From: T3Sed10-213 sp012519365
Lineage (GTDB): Bacteria > Planctomycetota > Phycisphaerae > Sedimentisphaerales > Anaerohalosphaeraceae
Reading direction: 5' to 3'
Length of the DNA stretch: 64,000 nt
Assembly: GCA_033809355.1 (NCBI GenBank)
Contig: JAPXLV010000006.1
Location: forward strand, 1-64,000
A program made the translations under genes and the position numbers. This document shows, piece after piece, positions 1-8,605 of this stretch (position 1 is its first letter; every line of letters starts with the position of its first letter). Below the pieces are notes generated by a model. That model was not told the DNA's origin. It searched no databases and worked only from the letters and a program-made list of their open reading frames with translations.

Positions 1-237
1 CAGGTTACGGAGGCCGATTTTAACGAGGCAGCGAAGATGAGTATTATAGGCCATGCCGAAAAGGCGCTGCAAAAACCGATGCAAACTGGTGCTGATTCGC
101 CTTGCACGGAGCCGCACGAACGTTCCGACGACCTTGACGTAACTCTTTGTGAGTGCGAGACTAAGGAGAGAAATGCAAGACTGTGCAATAATATGCAAGA
201 AGATAGGAATTGGGCGTTACTGGACTTGAACCAGTGA
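1..237 (+). CDS. Probable tyrosine-type integrase, C-terminal fragment (5' end outside window)
   Basis: Frame 1 is open from the first base of the window to a TGA at 235-237, so this is the tail of a gene starting to the left. The residues begin QVTEADFNEAAK and continue with a polar, Cys-containing linker. This resembles the variable tail that follows the catalytic Tyr in planctomycete phage-type integrases; that comparison is from memory of the family. The last residues, WALLDLNQ, are encoded by the antisense strand of the tRNA gene at 211-284, a known signature of an integrase whose end was recombined into a tRNA 3' end. The catalytic domain is not in the window, so the family call is inference. 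A non-coding open frame is the alternative. Confidence 0.5.
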   Translation, partial: QVTEADFNEAAKMSIIGHAEKALQKPMQTGADSPCTEPHERSDDLDVTLCECETKERNARLCNNMQEDRNWALLDLNQ

Positions 238-284
238 CCCCCAGCTTGTCGAGCTGGTGCTCTAGCCAACTGAGCTAAACGCCC
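211..284 (-). tRNA. tRNA-Val(GAC)
   Basis: The minus strand folds as a full cloverleaf. The acceptor stem is GGGCGTT/AACGCCC, the D arm is GCTC..GAGC, the anticodon stem is CCAGC/GCTGG with loop TCGACAA, and the T arm is ACTGG/CCAGT with loop TTCAAGT. The anticodon is GAC (Val), the discriminator base is A, and CCA is not encoded. Position 33 of the anticodon loop reads C rather than the near-universal U. The 3' end overlaps the end of the probable integrase on the other strand. Confidence 0.93.
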
Positions 285-360
285 TGAAAATGACCTGCGT
301 CATTACAAGCAAATCTTGTACTCCCCACGGCGGTGCTTGTCAAGGGGAAATTTGAAGACT

Positions 361-416
361 CCGGCAAAATTAAATGCCCTGCCAAATTAAATGGGCAAAA
401 AGTCTGATTTTGCCGG
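361..416. repeat. Nested inverted repeat upstream of the first ECF sigma gene
   Basis: CCGGCAAAAT at 361-370 is perfectly complementary to ATTTTGCCGG at 407-416. Inside it, TGCCC (375-379) pairs with GGGCA (393-397). The motif AAATTAAATG occurs twice in the structure. It could form a two-tier hairpin in the leader of the sigma gene or be an operator. The function is unknown. Confidence 0.6.
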
Positions 417-545
417 TGCGACCACAAAAAATTAGAAAAATCAGGAGTTTTTTACCAAAATTTCCATTCTGCGCTCCTATACTGTTAAACAGGCATTTTA
501 TTGACGCAAATTGTCTCCATCGGCATCGAGATATATCGAGATATT

Positions 546-1076
546 ATGGATCACGGTGAAAACCATTCAAGAACAGAGCTGTTTGTGGAACTTTTGACCG
601 CTCATCAAGGGCGTATCCGCAAGTTTATTCTGTCGCTTGTCCCGAATTTTGCGGATGCCGAGGACATTATGCAGGAAACAAGCCGGGCAATGTGGAGCCA
701 ATTTGACAGTTTTAAGGAGGGGACGGATTTTTTGGCGTGGTCATTCAAAATCGCACATTATCGGATTCTTGAATTTCGAAGAACAAAAAAACGAGGCGTC
801 TATTTCAACACGGAGTTGCTGGAAAAAATCACCGAAGAAGCCTCCCAGCGACGGAGTTCTCTGAACAAAATTGTGCCGCATTTGTATCGCTGTATCGACA
901 AACTGGCTGCTTCCGATCGGATGATTCTACGACTCAAATACGAGGAAAATCTGAAGACCAAAGAGATTTCGGCTCGAATCGGCAAGTCCTGTCATGCGCT
1001 TTACAAGCATATTGCCAAGATTCACGAATGGCTTTTATTGTGCGTCAACCGCAGCGTTTTTTCTGAGGAGGCCTGA
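546..1076 (+). CDS. ECF-type RNA polymerase sigma factor
   Basis: A 176-residue sigma-70-family protein of the ECF type. Region 2 reads NFADAEDIMQETSRAMW, then FLAWSFKIAHYRILEFRR, where region 2.4 should contact the -10 element. Region 4 follows as a helix-turn-helix with LRLKYEENLKTKEISARIG. It resembles the Rhodopirellula/Verrucomicrobium sigma family. The start is set at the in-frame ATG at 546 rather than the upstream TTG at 501, because the sigma-2 domain begins soon after; no strong Shine-Dalgarno supports either. Its stop overlaps the ATG of the FecR-like gene by one base (TGATG), the usual sigma/anti-sigma coupling. It should direct transcription of nearby secreted-protein genes, which is inference from position. 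Confidence 0.9.
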   Translation: MDHGENHSRTELFVELLTAHQGRIRKFILSLVPNFADAEDIMQETSRAMWSQFDSFKEGTDFLAWSFKIAHYRILEFRRTKKRGVYFNTELLEKITEEASQRRSSLNKIVPHLYRCIDKLAASDRMILRLKYEENLKTKEISARIGKSCHALYKHIAKIHEWLLLCVNRSVFSEEA

Positions 1077-2725
1077 TGCAGATTGACGCTGGAAAATACA
1101 GAGAATGTCGCGAATTGCTGATGTTCTCGTTTGAAAACGATCTGACAGCGGAGCAAAACGAGCGGCTTAATCAACTTTTAGAAGAAGACGCTGTGCGGCA
1201 CTATTACCTGGATCTTGTTGAGCTGAGCCAAAACCTCAAAGATATCCACTGGCCTGACAACGATGTTGTGCCGCTGACGGATCAAGAGGTGTGGCAGTTG
1301 CTGGCACAGTATGAAAAAGAGGCACAGCCGATTGTAATTCCAGAGCAGAAGCCCCCTATCGAACTGATCACAAATGTACGGCAACGCAAGGCCCAATTGA
1401 GGTCTGCCCCTCGTAAAATCCCCGCCAGCCTCTGGCTGTCGCTGGGGTCGGTTGCGGCAGTTTTGATGGTCTTGTTCTATATGACACACTGGGCCAAGGG
1501 AATCGCTCAGCCGGTAGCGGTTTTAGAGGATGCGATGGCGGCCCAATGGGAAAGCCCTCTGCAAATCGGTGAGCCATTGTTCGATAAGTCACGACCCTAT
1601 ACCTTATTGAAAGGATTTGCGAAAATCCGCTTCAACAGCGGCGTAACAGTCCATTTGGAATCCCCGGCAAAATTTATGTTCGATTCGGCCGATCAGATGC
1701 GCCTTGAATACGGGCAGCTGGCAGCCAGAGTTCCCAAGGCCGCAAAGGGTTTTAGGGTGGACACACCGACTTGTCAAATCATCGACTTGGGGACTGAATT
1801 TGGTGTGACTATTTCGGAATTGGGTGAAACCAAGGTCCAGATGTTCGACGGCAAAGCCTCGCTGGCCTCTAAAATCGGAGAACAGCAGCGATCGGCGTTT
1901 CTTACAAAAGGTCAAGCCCGAAGGGTAGATATGGCTGGGCGAATGTCGGTTGTGTCTTTTGCTCCAAACGCCTTTGTTCGGGAGATTAATTCACAGACCC
2001 AGATTGTCTGGCGGGGAGAAACTGAACTTGATCTTGCCGATATGGTTGGCGGGGGCAATGGTTTGGGGACCGGAATGGCCGGGGCAGGCATCGACCCGAC
2101 CACCGGCAACGCACGGCATTTGTTCGATGAAGGTATCCTTTTGACACAGTCGGCCTCCCAACGCTTTGCGGCAACACCTAAATTTGAGTTTATAGATTGT
2201 GTTTTTGTTCCTGGTTTGGATGACCGGCCGGCACAGATCAGCACCACCGGGTTGACCTGTGAGGCGTTCCCGAGGACAGACGGAAGTTATTGGGGGTATC
2301 CACTTAACGGCGCCTGGCACGTCGGACAAGGGGTGCCGCGGCATACACTTGTTCTGGATGGAAAGACTCTGGATCAAAACAACTGGCGAGCAATGACTCT
2401 TCATCCCAATATGGGGCTGACTTTTGATCTGCAACGCATTCGGCAGGCACTGCCCGGGCCGCGGCCGGTTCGGTTTTGTGCCCGAGTCGGGCTGTCCGAA
2501 ACCATCTCTGACTTTATAGACACCCGCCCCGAATCCGAGGTGTGGGTTTTGTTGGATGGGCAGGTCAAGCTGTGTCAACAGATACGGCTAAGCGAGGGGG
2601 CTGTAGATATACAGGTTCCCTTTGAAGCAGAAAATCGTTTTCTTTCTTTGGCTGTTACCGCAGTCAATGGTGGTGTTGGTTATAATTGGGTTGTCTTTGT
2701 AAATCCTGTTATTGAGTTGGAATAG
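1076..2725 (+). CDS. FecR-like anti-sigma protein with C-terminal carbohydrate-binding-like domain
   Basis: 549 residues. The N-terminal cytoplasmic part (about 1-116) would hold the sigma partner, one membrane span lies at about 117-138, and a periplasmic FecR domain carries the hallmark IIDLGTEFGV at 235-244. After a conserved LADMVGGGNGLGTG linker (about residue 320), residues 360-549 form a beta-rich domain with LHPNMGLTFDLQRIR and SEVWVLLDGQVKL. This resembles an NPCBM-type carbohydrate-binding module and is shared with the paralog at 19119-20798. It is translationally coupled to the ECF sigma gene upstream. The likely role is to hold the sigma factor until the outer domain detects a glycan. 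The FecR call is solid; the sensor call is inference. Confidence 0.85.
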   Translation: MQIDAGKYRECRELLMFSFENDLTAEQNERLNQLLEEDAVRHYYLDLVELSQNLKDIHWPDNDVVPLTDQEVWQLLAQYEKEAQPIVIPEQKPPIELITNVRQRKAQLRSAPRKIPASLWLSLGSVAAVLMVLFYMTHWAKGIAQPVAVLEDAMAAQWESPLQIGEPLFDKSRPYTLLKGFAKIRFNSGVTVHLESPAKFMFDSADQMRLEYGQLAARVPKAAKGFRVDTPTCQIIDLGTEFGVTISELGETKVQMFDGKASLASKIGEQQRSAFLTKGQARRVDMAGRMSVVSFAPNAFVREINSQTQIVWRGETELDLADMVGGGNGLGTGMAGAGIDPTTGNARHLFDEGILLTQSASQRFAATPKFEFIDCVFVPGLDDRPAQISTTGLTCEAFPRTDGSYWGYPLNGAWHVGQGVPRHTLVLDGKTLDQNNWRAMTLHPNMGLTFDLQRIRQALPGPRPVRFCARVGLSETISDFIDTRPESEVWVLLDGQVKLCQQIRLSEGAVDIQVPFEAENRFLSLAVTAVNGGVGYNWVVFVNPVIELE

Positions 2726-2817
2726 ACATTGTAAAAGGGACCATTAACGTAACTTCGTCCTGTTGATCGCCGCACCGGCAGGACGAGACCTATAACGCGG
2801 CGGTTTGGAGGTTTATT

Positions 2818-4953
2818 ATGAAAAAGCTGGTGTTGAGTAGTCTTGTGGTGGGTGTGTGTCTTGTCGGGGCGGTAAACGCTCAACTCATTGGTGTGGATAC
2901 CTTTGATTATCCGAATGGTGCAATTGCAGAAAAAAACGGAGGAGATTTTTGGACGTGGGACAACACGGTCGGAGATTACACCAATGGAAAATCGGCGTGG
3001 AAGCTGACGTTTGGTAATGCCGTGGTGCAAGGCCAGGCCCTCGTGACGAATAACGGCGCCGCACTTCGTCATTATGGCAGCGATCTTAATAGGGCCGCCT
3101 TTCGTGCTTTTGGAGTAGTCTATTACAGTGTCCGCGTTGAGGCTTTAAATGCCCAGGGCTGGTTTGGTGTCAGCGCCTATGACTTTGAAAATGAACGGAT
3201 ATTTTTCGGGATGCCCGGCGAACAAGAAGGCCCGCTGGGCAATTTCGGGATAGATCAGATTGGAAGACACTTTACAAACATTCCAGTCGAACAAGGCCGT
3301 GTTTACCACCTGATCGCCGCTGTTGACTTTGAGGGACAACAAGTGCGGATGTGGGTCGATCCTGACTCGGATGACTGGGATAACGGTGCTGCGGATAACT
3401 CGGCGGATCTGAAAGTAACCTATACCGGAACCAACTGGAATACCGGTGTGCGGCTGGCTTCCGATGGAATGTGCCGATGGAAATCGGTCATTGTGGCCAC
3501 GGAGTTTTGGGATGTGGTCCCGAAAGTGGCCAAGAATCCTTCACCGGCCAACGGCGCGCAGGAGGTTCCCACCGATGAGGTTATGCTGAGTTGGTACCCT
3601 GCACCCGATCCGGAGAACCCGGATGTGCCGAATCCGGCAATTACAGCCCATCGGCTATATACCAACTTTGACAATCCCGATGATCCCAACCTGTATTTTG
3701 TCGCCGAAATCCCCAATACGGGCGAGCGGGCTGAGTACGGTCCCTTCACACTCGAAACCGACATAACCTACTGCTGGCGTGTTGATGAGGTGTTGCCCGA
3801 TGTCAATGATATTACCGGTGTACTGTGGCGGTTTGAGACCGTCAAGTCAACCCCCATCATCACAGGCCATCCGAGTTATCAGGTCGTTGAGGAAGGAGGC
3901 ACTGCCTCGTTTACAGTGGAAGTTGATTCCATGTCGCCTCCCACGTTTCAATGGTATCGGTATGTCGATGGGACCAATGATATCGCCTTGACAGACAGCG
4001 AGAAGATATCCGGTTCGCAAGAACAAACCCTTTATCTGAGTAACGCACAGTTGGACGATGAGGGAGGGTTCTATTGCATCGTCAGCAATTTGTCCGGCAT
4101 CCCCGTTACGTCCCAAACCGCTCTTTTTGGAATCAAGCGGCGGCTGGCGTATTGGTCGTTCGAGGACAACAACCCGAACAGCGTGGTTCCAGGCAGTCCG
4201 GCGACAATCGTTTACGGCAATCCGACCTTTGTGGCAGGTCCTGTCGGTAATGCGATGAACTTCCATACAGGGCTGGATATGCTCTACACCGACCCTAACG
4301 AAACGTTGTCGTATTTTGATATCTGTAACTACACAATGACGGTGGCCTGCTGGGTCAACACCACCAACGCCCGCACGTGGGTGCCTTTTGTAGCGCGACA
4401 CGGCGAGTCTGGACAGGGCTGGCAGTTACGTCAGGGTTCCGTGGCCGGGCGTCCAACCTTTACCACGCGAGGGACCGGCAATGACGACGGCACGCGAGGC
4501 GACCGTACAATCGCCGACGGTAATTGGCATTATGTGGTCGGAACGTTTGACGGCACCGATCAGAAGATCAAGAAACTGTACATTGACGGCGTGCTAAGTA
4601 AAGTCTATTCGGAGGATACAGGCAAACTCCTCAGAGCGGGCGACGAAGTCAGCGGCTTGATTAACCCGACCCTACTGCCCGTCGGTATCGCCGGACGAGT
4701 GACCGGTGATCTGGAGAACATGACCATAGAGACCTGGAATATTGCCGGGGCTAAATATGACGAAGTGGAAATCTATAACTACGTCCTGGATGCCGAGACG
4801 ATTGCCCAGAACTATGCCAATATAACCGGCCAAAGTGTCTGCGTCGAACAGCCGGAGAATGATCTGGATGGCAATTGTTTTGTGGACTTGAATGATTTTG
4901 TGATATTTGCTTCGGAATGGCTCGGCGGCTCGCTGATTCAGCCGAATCTTTAA
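2818..4953 (+). CDS. Secreted LamG/Ig-domain protein with half-dockerin tail
   Basis: 711 residues starting MKKLVLSSLVVGVCLVGAVNA, a clear signal peptide; GGAGG precedes the ATG. Order of parts: an N-terminal concanavalin-like region (about 22-230), an Fn3-like region (about 240-340) starting NPSPANGAQEVPTDEVMLSW, an Ig-like domain (about 340-440) with GGTASFTVEVDSMSPPTFQW, a LamG domain (about 443-670) starting LAYWSFEDN and ending in IDGVLSKV- and DEVEIYNYVLD-type strands, then a dockerin-like repeat with DLDGNCFVDLNDFVIFASEW. Likely a glycan-binding or surface-attached protein, not an enzyme, since no catalytic motif is seen. It is the first gene after the left sigma/FecR pair and is followed by a strong terminator. 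Confidence 0.8.
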   Translation: MKKLVLSSLVVGVCLVGAVNAQLIGVDTFDYPNGAIAEKNGGDFWTWDNTVGDYTNGKSAWKLTFGNAVVQGQALVTNNGAALRHYGSDLNRAAFRAFGVVYYSVRVEALNAQGWFGVSAYDFENERIFFGMPGEQEGPLGNFGIDQIGRHFTNIPVEQGRVYHLIAAVDFEGQQVRMWVDPDSDDWDNGAADNSADLKVTYTGTNWNTGVRLASDGMCRWKSVIVATEFWDVVPKVAKNPSPANGAQEVPTDEVMLSWYPAPDPENPDVPNPAITAHRLYTNFDNPDDPNLYFVAEIPNTGERAEYGPFTLETDITYCWRVDEVLPDVNDITGVLWRFETVKSTPIITGHPSYQVVEEGGTASFTVEVDSMSPPTFQWYRYVDGTNDIALTDSEKISGSQEQTLYLSNAQLDDEGGFYCIVSNLSGIPVTSQTALFGIKRRLAYWSFEDNNPNSVVPGSPATIVYGNPTFVAGPVGNAMNFHTGLDMLYTDPNETLSYFDICNYTMTVACWVNTTNARTWVPFVARHGESGQGWQLRQGSVAGRPTFTTRGTGNDDGTRGDRTIADGNWHYVVGTFDGTDQKIKKLYIDGVLSKVYSEDTGKLLRAGDEVSGLINPTLLPVGIAGRVTGDLENMTIETWNIAGAKYDEVEIYNYVLDAETIAQNYANITGQSVCVEQPENDLDGNCFVDLNDFVIFASEWLGGSLIQPNL

Positions 4954-4969
4954 TTTGATTGAATAACCG

Positions 4970-5018
4970 GAGTCTGGCCGTTGTCAAGAGATTGACTGTC
5001 GGCCAGACTCTTCTTTTC
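4970..5018 (+). terminator. Rho-independent terminator after the LamG gene
   Basis: An 11-bp perfect stem (4970-4980 with 5000-5010, GAGTCTGGCCG/CGGCCAGACTC) encloses a second stem, GTCAA(GAGA)TTGAC. TTCTTTT follows it. It separates the sigma/FecR/LamG unit from the GH31 gene. Confidence 0.8.
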
Positions 5019-5151
5019 TGAATGCCGCCGTACGGCAACTCGACACCATGGGGGTTGTTTTGCAGATTCGTCCCCCTCGACAAAATTGAGGGTGAGGGCA
5101 AATACTTTCAACGTTCGGAAGGATACGTTGCCAACCGTTTGGAATAACATT

Positions 5152-8100
5152 ATGAAAGACAAGATACTGTTCAATGGAAAATGGTGGTTAATCTGTCTGG
5201 TGATGGCGGCAATCGGTTCCCTGACGCCCTCGGTTCGAGCCGACGAGGTGATCGATCAAGTTCGGGTTCAGGTGCTGTCCCCGACGTTGGTTCGAATCGA
5301 ATTAGAGGGACCCAAGGGCTTTGAGGACCGCCCGACATTCCATATCACCGGCCGCAACTGGCCGGGCGCTGCGGTAACGCGTTCCTCAAGCGGCAGTTTT
5401 GAATGGATTCGAACGGCCGACTTTACTGTAAAGGTCCCTTCCAACGCGCAGTCGCTGGATGGAATCGTCATCACGGATTCCAACGATACGGTGATTTGGT
5501 CTATGCCTTCCTCAACGGGGGTAACCCTCAAATGCAGATGGACTGAACACGGCGAGGCCTATCTGTTTGATAACGGCGATCAGCTTGGGTACGGGGCCGA
5601 GCCGGAGGATGATCGGTATTACTGGTTTTTGGAATCTGCCGAAGGCTACACGCAAATCAGAAACAAAGCAACGGGCGATTATATCCATTTGGAAAACAAT
5701 CTCAGTTATGTGGAGTGCACGCCCGTTCAATCGCACTGGCACAGCAAAGACTGGACGCTGCAGGACGCCGGGCAGGGTTACAAGCGACTGCTTTGTCGGT
5801 GGTCGGGTGCACCGGACTATATCCATATTGAAAATTTGCGGGGCTATGCCGAACACGCCCCGGCCGGCACCGATAACGGGGATTCGACCATTGATAAATG
5901 GTGGAGCGCGATGTGGCTGGTGCAGGGAGAAAGCAGTGCGTTTTTTTCAAATAATCGCTGCTGGATCCCCCACCCCTCCGAACAGACGCAAGCCTGGGCG
6001 ATAGTGGATACACCCCGCTATGTGCCGGCGTTGCCTGATGAACCGTGGGGCGGCGGGTACAATGTCGCCCCGGCGGGTACCTTAAACAACGGCTGGGATC
6101 TGGAGAACGATTCACACGATGTGTATGTGTTTTTGCCGAAAGGCGATGGCCGACAGCTGCGCCGTGATTTTCTGGCCCTGACCGGTCGAACCGATATGAT
6201 TCCCCTTAAGGCGTTTGGAGCCTGGGACAGTCGGTGGTATCCCTACACCCACCAGGAGGCATTGGCCAAGATCGAGACGTATCGTTCCAAGGCCATTCCC
6301 CTTGATATGTTTGTGGTAGATACCGACTGGCGAATCGGCGCCTCCCATGGATATGCGGTCAATACGGAACTCTTTGAGGATATGCCGCAATTTCTTCGTG
6401 ATGCGCATGCGAAAAACGTGTGGGTGATGTTCAACGATCATCCCGAACCTCAGGGCAAGGCCCTGGAATACGTTGAAGTCAAATACCGCAACGACGGGCT
6501 GCGGAGCCTGTTTAACATGGGGCTGGATACGTGGTGGTATGATCGCAATTGGCACACTGCCATTATTCCTCCCGACAGCCTGAACAAAGAAGTGTTCGGG
6601 ATGTATATTTACCGCTGGATCACGCAGGATTATTATCCCAATCGGCGTCCTCTGATTATGGCCAATGTTGATGGGATCGATAACGGCTATTTGAATCGGC
6701 CGCCGGATATAGCTGCCCACCGTTATTCGATACAGTGGACCGGAGATACCACCTGCGATGACGCGTCCCTGCAGCGGGAGGTGCGGAATGCCGTCTATAA
6801 CGGCGTGTTTCAGCCGTTTGCGTATACCAGCACCGATCTGGGAGGGCATATGGGCACACCGACCACCGAACAGTACTGCCGTTGGGTGCAATTTGGTGCG
6901 CTGTCTCCGATCTTTCGTCTTCACTGTACCGCCGGCATCACCCGCGATCCGTGGGCGTTTGACGATCCTGCCGAGGATGTTGTCCGGGAGTATCTGCGTA
7001 TGCGCATGCGGCTGCTGCCGGTATTTTATGCAGCCGCACGTGACAATTATGATACCGGTGAGCCGATTCTTAAACGCTGCGATCTGAATTATCCGGGGTA
7101 CGCTGAGGCAGAGAGCAATTACCAATATCTCCTCGGCGATGATATTCTGGCGGCACCGGTTTTGAGCAGCTCCAAGCAAGCCGTCCCTGCTGATTGGTTA
7201 ACCGATGGCACTGGTGCAGCAGGGATCAAAGGGCAGTACTATGCGAACCCCACCCTGTCCGGCAGTCCTGAGGGGGTCCGCACGGATGCCGTTGTTGATT
7301 TTAACTGGGCAGCTGGCAGCCCGGCAGAAGGCCTGCCTGCCGACGGGTTCAGTGTTCGCTGGAGCGGCACGATCACGATCCAGGCCGGCTATGATGTTAG
7401 ACTGGGCCTTACTTCCGATGACGGATGCCGCTTGTGGGTAAACGACGAGCTGGTGATTGACAAGTGGATTGATCAACCGGAAACAACCTATTGGACAAGC
7501 ACTGCCTATCAAAACGGTCAAACGTACGCCATTCAAATCGAATATTATGAGGCCAGCGGGCAGGCGGTGTGTCGGCTGGTGTATGAAAACGCCGAGGATC
7601 CCGGCGTGCAAAGACAATTGTGGATTCCGCCGGGGCGATGGACAAATGTCTGGATGGGCGAGGTTATCAGCGGTCCTCAGCTGTACACCGCGTCGGTATC
7701 GTTGACTCAAATGCCGATGTTTGTCAAGGAAGGAACGATTATTCCGCTGGCTCCGGATATGGCATATACTCACGAAAAACCGTGGAATCCGATCACACTG
7801 GATATTTATCCCGGCCCGACGGGGACTGTTACCGCGGTGTTGTATGAAGATGACGGCGTCAGCAACGATTATCAATCCGGAAAGTACCGTAAAACAATGC
7901 TGCAGGCCGCTGCAAATGATGTTGCAAAGACGCTCTTGATTACTCTCCATCCCGCTGAGGGCGAGTTTCCGAATGCGATGGCTGACCGTGCGTGGACTGT
8001 TCGTTTACGAACGCCGGCCGGCTGGCCTGCCACTCCCCACCGTGTAACCGTCGATGGGGTTCGCACCGATTTTGAGACAATCCGGCGGGATCAAAACGCA

Positions 8101-8388
8101 ATGCCCTTTGCGGTAAAGGGCGCAGCGCCGGATGCAGATCTCATCGAAATCCAGATTTCCTCGGCCCCGGTCAAACAGACAAGAACGATTGCAGTGGCTT
8201 ATTATTCGCCAGCAGATTTCGACCAGAACAACAATGTCGATTTGGCGGATTTGCGGGTTCTTATAAAATCGTGGCTAAAATACCCCGGCGAGCCGGCTTA
8301 CGATCCGAGAGCCAATCTGGATAAGGCATCTGATGGGCTTATAAACCTTTGGGATTCAGCAGTGCTTTTTCGGGAGTGGACGGGATGA
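5152..8388 (+). CDS. Secreted GH31 family glycosidase with ricin-like and PA14 modules and half-dockerin tail
   Basis: 1078 residues from the ATG at 5152, giving a signal peptide ending near SVRA; the TTG at 5086 gives an unlikely leader. GH31 catalytic signals: AWDSRWYPY near residue 357, putative nucleophile Asp464 in TWWYDRNW, and putative acid/base Asp532 in WTGDTTCDD. A ricin-like beta-trefoil segment (about 155-260, with repeats DYIHLENN and DYIHIENL) is inserted before the barrel. A PA14-like module (about 685-815) interrupts the C-terminal beta region, after which DUF5110-like sequence (IYPGPTGTVTAVLYEDDG) resumes. The tail DFDQNNNVDLADLRVLIKSW is dockerin-like. Activity is probably alpha-glucosidase, alpha-xylosidase or alpha-galactosidase; the substrate cannot be fixed from sequence alone. 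Confidence 0.88.
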   Translation: MKDKILFNGKWWLICLVMAAIGSLTPSVRADEVIDQVRVQVLSPTLVRIELEGPKGFEDRPTFHITGRNWPGAAVTRSSSGSFEWIRTADFTVKVPSNAQSLDGIVITDSNDTVIWSMPSSTGVTLKCRWTEHGEAYLFDNGDQLGYGAEPEDDRYYWFLESAEGYTQIRNKATGDYIHLENNLSYVECTPVQSHWHSKDWTLQDAGQGYKRLLCRWSGAPDYIHIENLRGYAEHAPAGTDNGDSTIDKWWSAMWLVQGESSAFFSNNRCWIPHPSEQTQAWAIVDTPRYVPALPDEPWGGGYNVAPAGTLNNGWDLENDSHDVYVFLPKGDGRQLRRDFLALTGRTDMIPLKAFGAWDSRWYPYTHQEALAKIETYRSKAIPLDMFVVDTDWRIGASHGYAVNTELFEDMPQFLRDAHAKNVWVMFNDHPEPQGKALEYVEVKYRNDGLRSLFNMGLDTWWYDRNWHTAIIPPDSLNKEVFGMYIYRWITQDYYPNRRPLIMANVDGIDNGYLNRPPDIAAHRYSIQWTGDTTCDDASLQREVRNAVYNGVFQPFAYTSTDLGGHMGTPTTEQYCRWVQFGALSPIFRLHCTAGITRDPWAFDDPAEDVVREYLRMRMRLLPVFYAAARDNYDTGEPILKRCDLNYPGYAEAESNYQYLLGDDILAAPVLSSSKQAVPADWLTDGTGAAGIKGQYYANPTLSGSPEGVRTDAVVDFNWAAGSPAEGLPADGFSVRWSGTITIQAGYDVRLGLTSDDGCRLWVNDELVIDKWIDQPETTYWTSTAYQNGQTYAIQIEYYEASGQAVCRLVYENAEDPGVQRQLWIPPGRWTNVWMGEVISGPQLYTASVSLTQMPMFVKEGTIIPLAPDMAYTHEKPWNPITLDIYPGPTGTVTAVLYEDDGVSNDYQSGKYRKTMLQAAANDVAKTLLITLHPAEGEFPNAMADRAWTVRLRTPAGWPATPHRVTVDGVRTDFETIRRDQNAMPFAVKGAAPDADLIEIQISSAPVKQTRTIAVAYYSPADFDQNNNVDLADLRVLIKSWLKYPGEPAYDPRANLDKASDGLINLWDSAVLFREWTG

Positions 8389-8531
8389 TCCCATTTCCCG
8401 AACAGAGCCATACGGCATATACGGCAGGACAACCCATGGACTTCAATAAATAACGGAACACAGCACTTTCAATCCGACGAGCGAATGTCGGAATTCCACC
8501 ACGGAATCCACTGAATGATAGTATTGCTAAA

Positions 8532-8561
8532 CAGGGTGGGGCCTTGTATCGCCCCACCCTG
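8532..8561. terminator. Terminator-like hairpin between convergent genes
   Basis: A perfect 11-bp stem, CAGGGTGGGGC/GCCCCACCCTG, with an 8-base loop lies between the GH31 gene (+) and the PEP-CTERM gene (-). No long T-run follows on either strand, so it is a probable bidirectional stop but not a textbook one. Confidence 0.6.
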
Positions 8562-8605
8562 CTGGAGTTATCCATTTACATCATTATCCGATAAACACAG
8601 AGCCG

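Noticed and set aside
37..237. Independent 66-residue gene starting at ATG 37
   Set aside because: The frame is open to the window edge and the residues before the ATG continue the same pattern, so the end of a larger gene is more likely.
501..545. TTG start at 501 for the first sigma gene, or TTGACG there as a -35 box
   Set aside because: The upstream 15 residues are not conserved sigma sequence, and no matching -10 box lies at a suitable distance from TTGACG.
6112..7179. A 355-residue minus-strand frame opposite the GH31 gene
   Set aside because: Shadow of the GH31 catalytic domain; no independent support.
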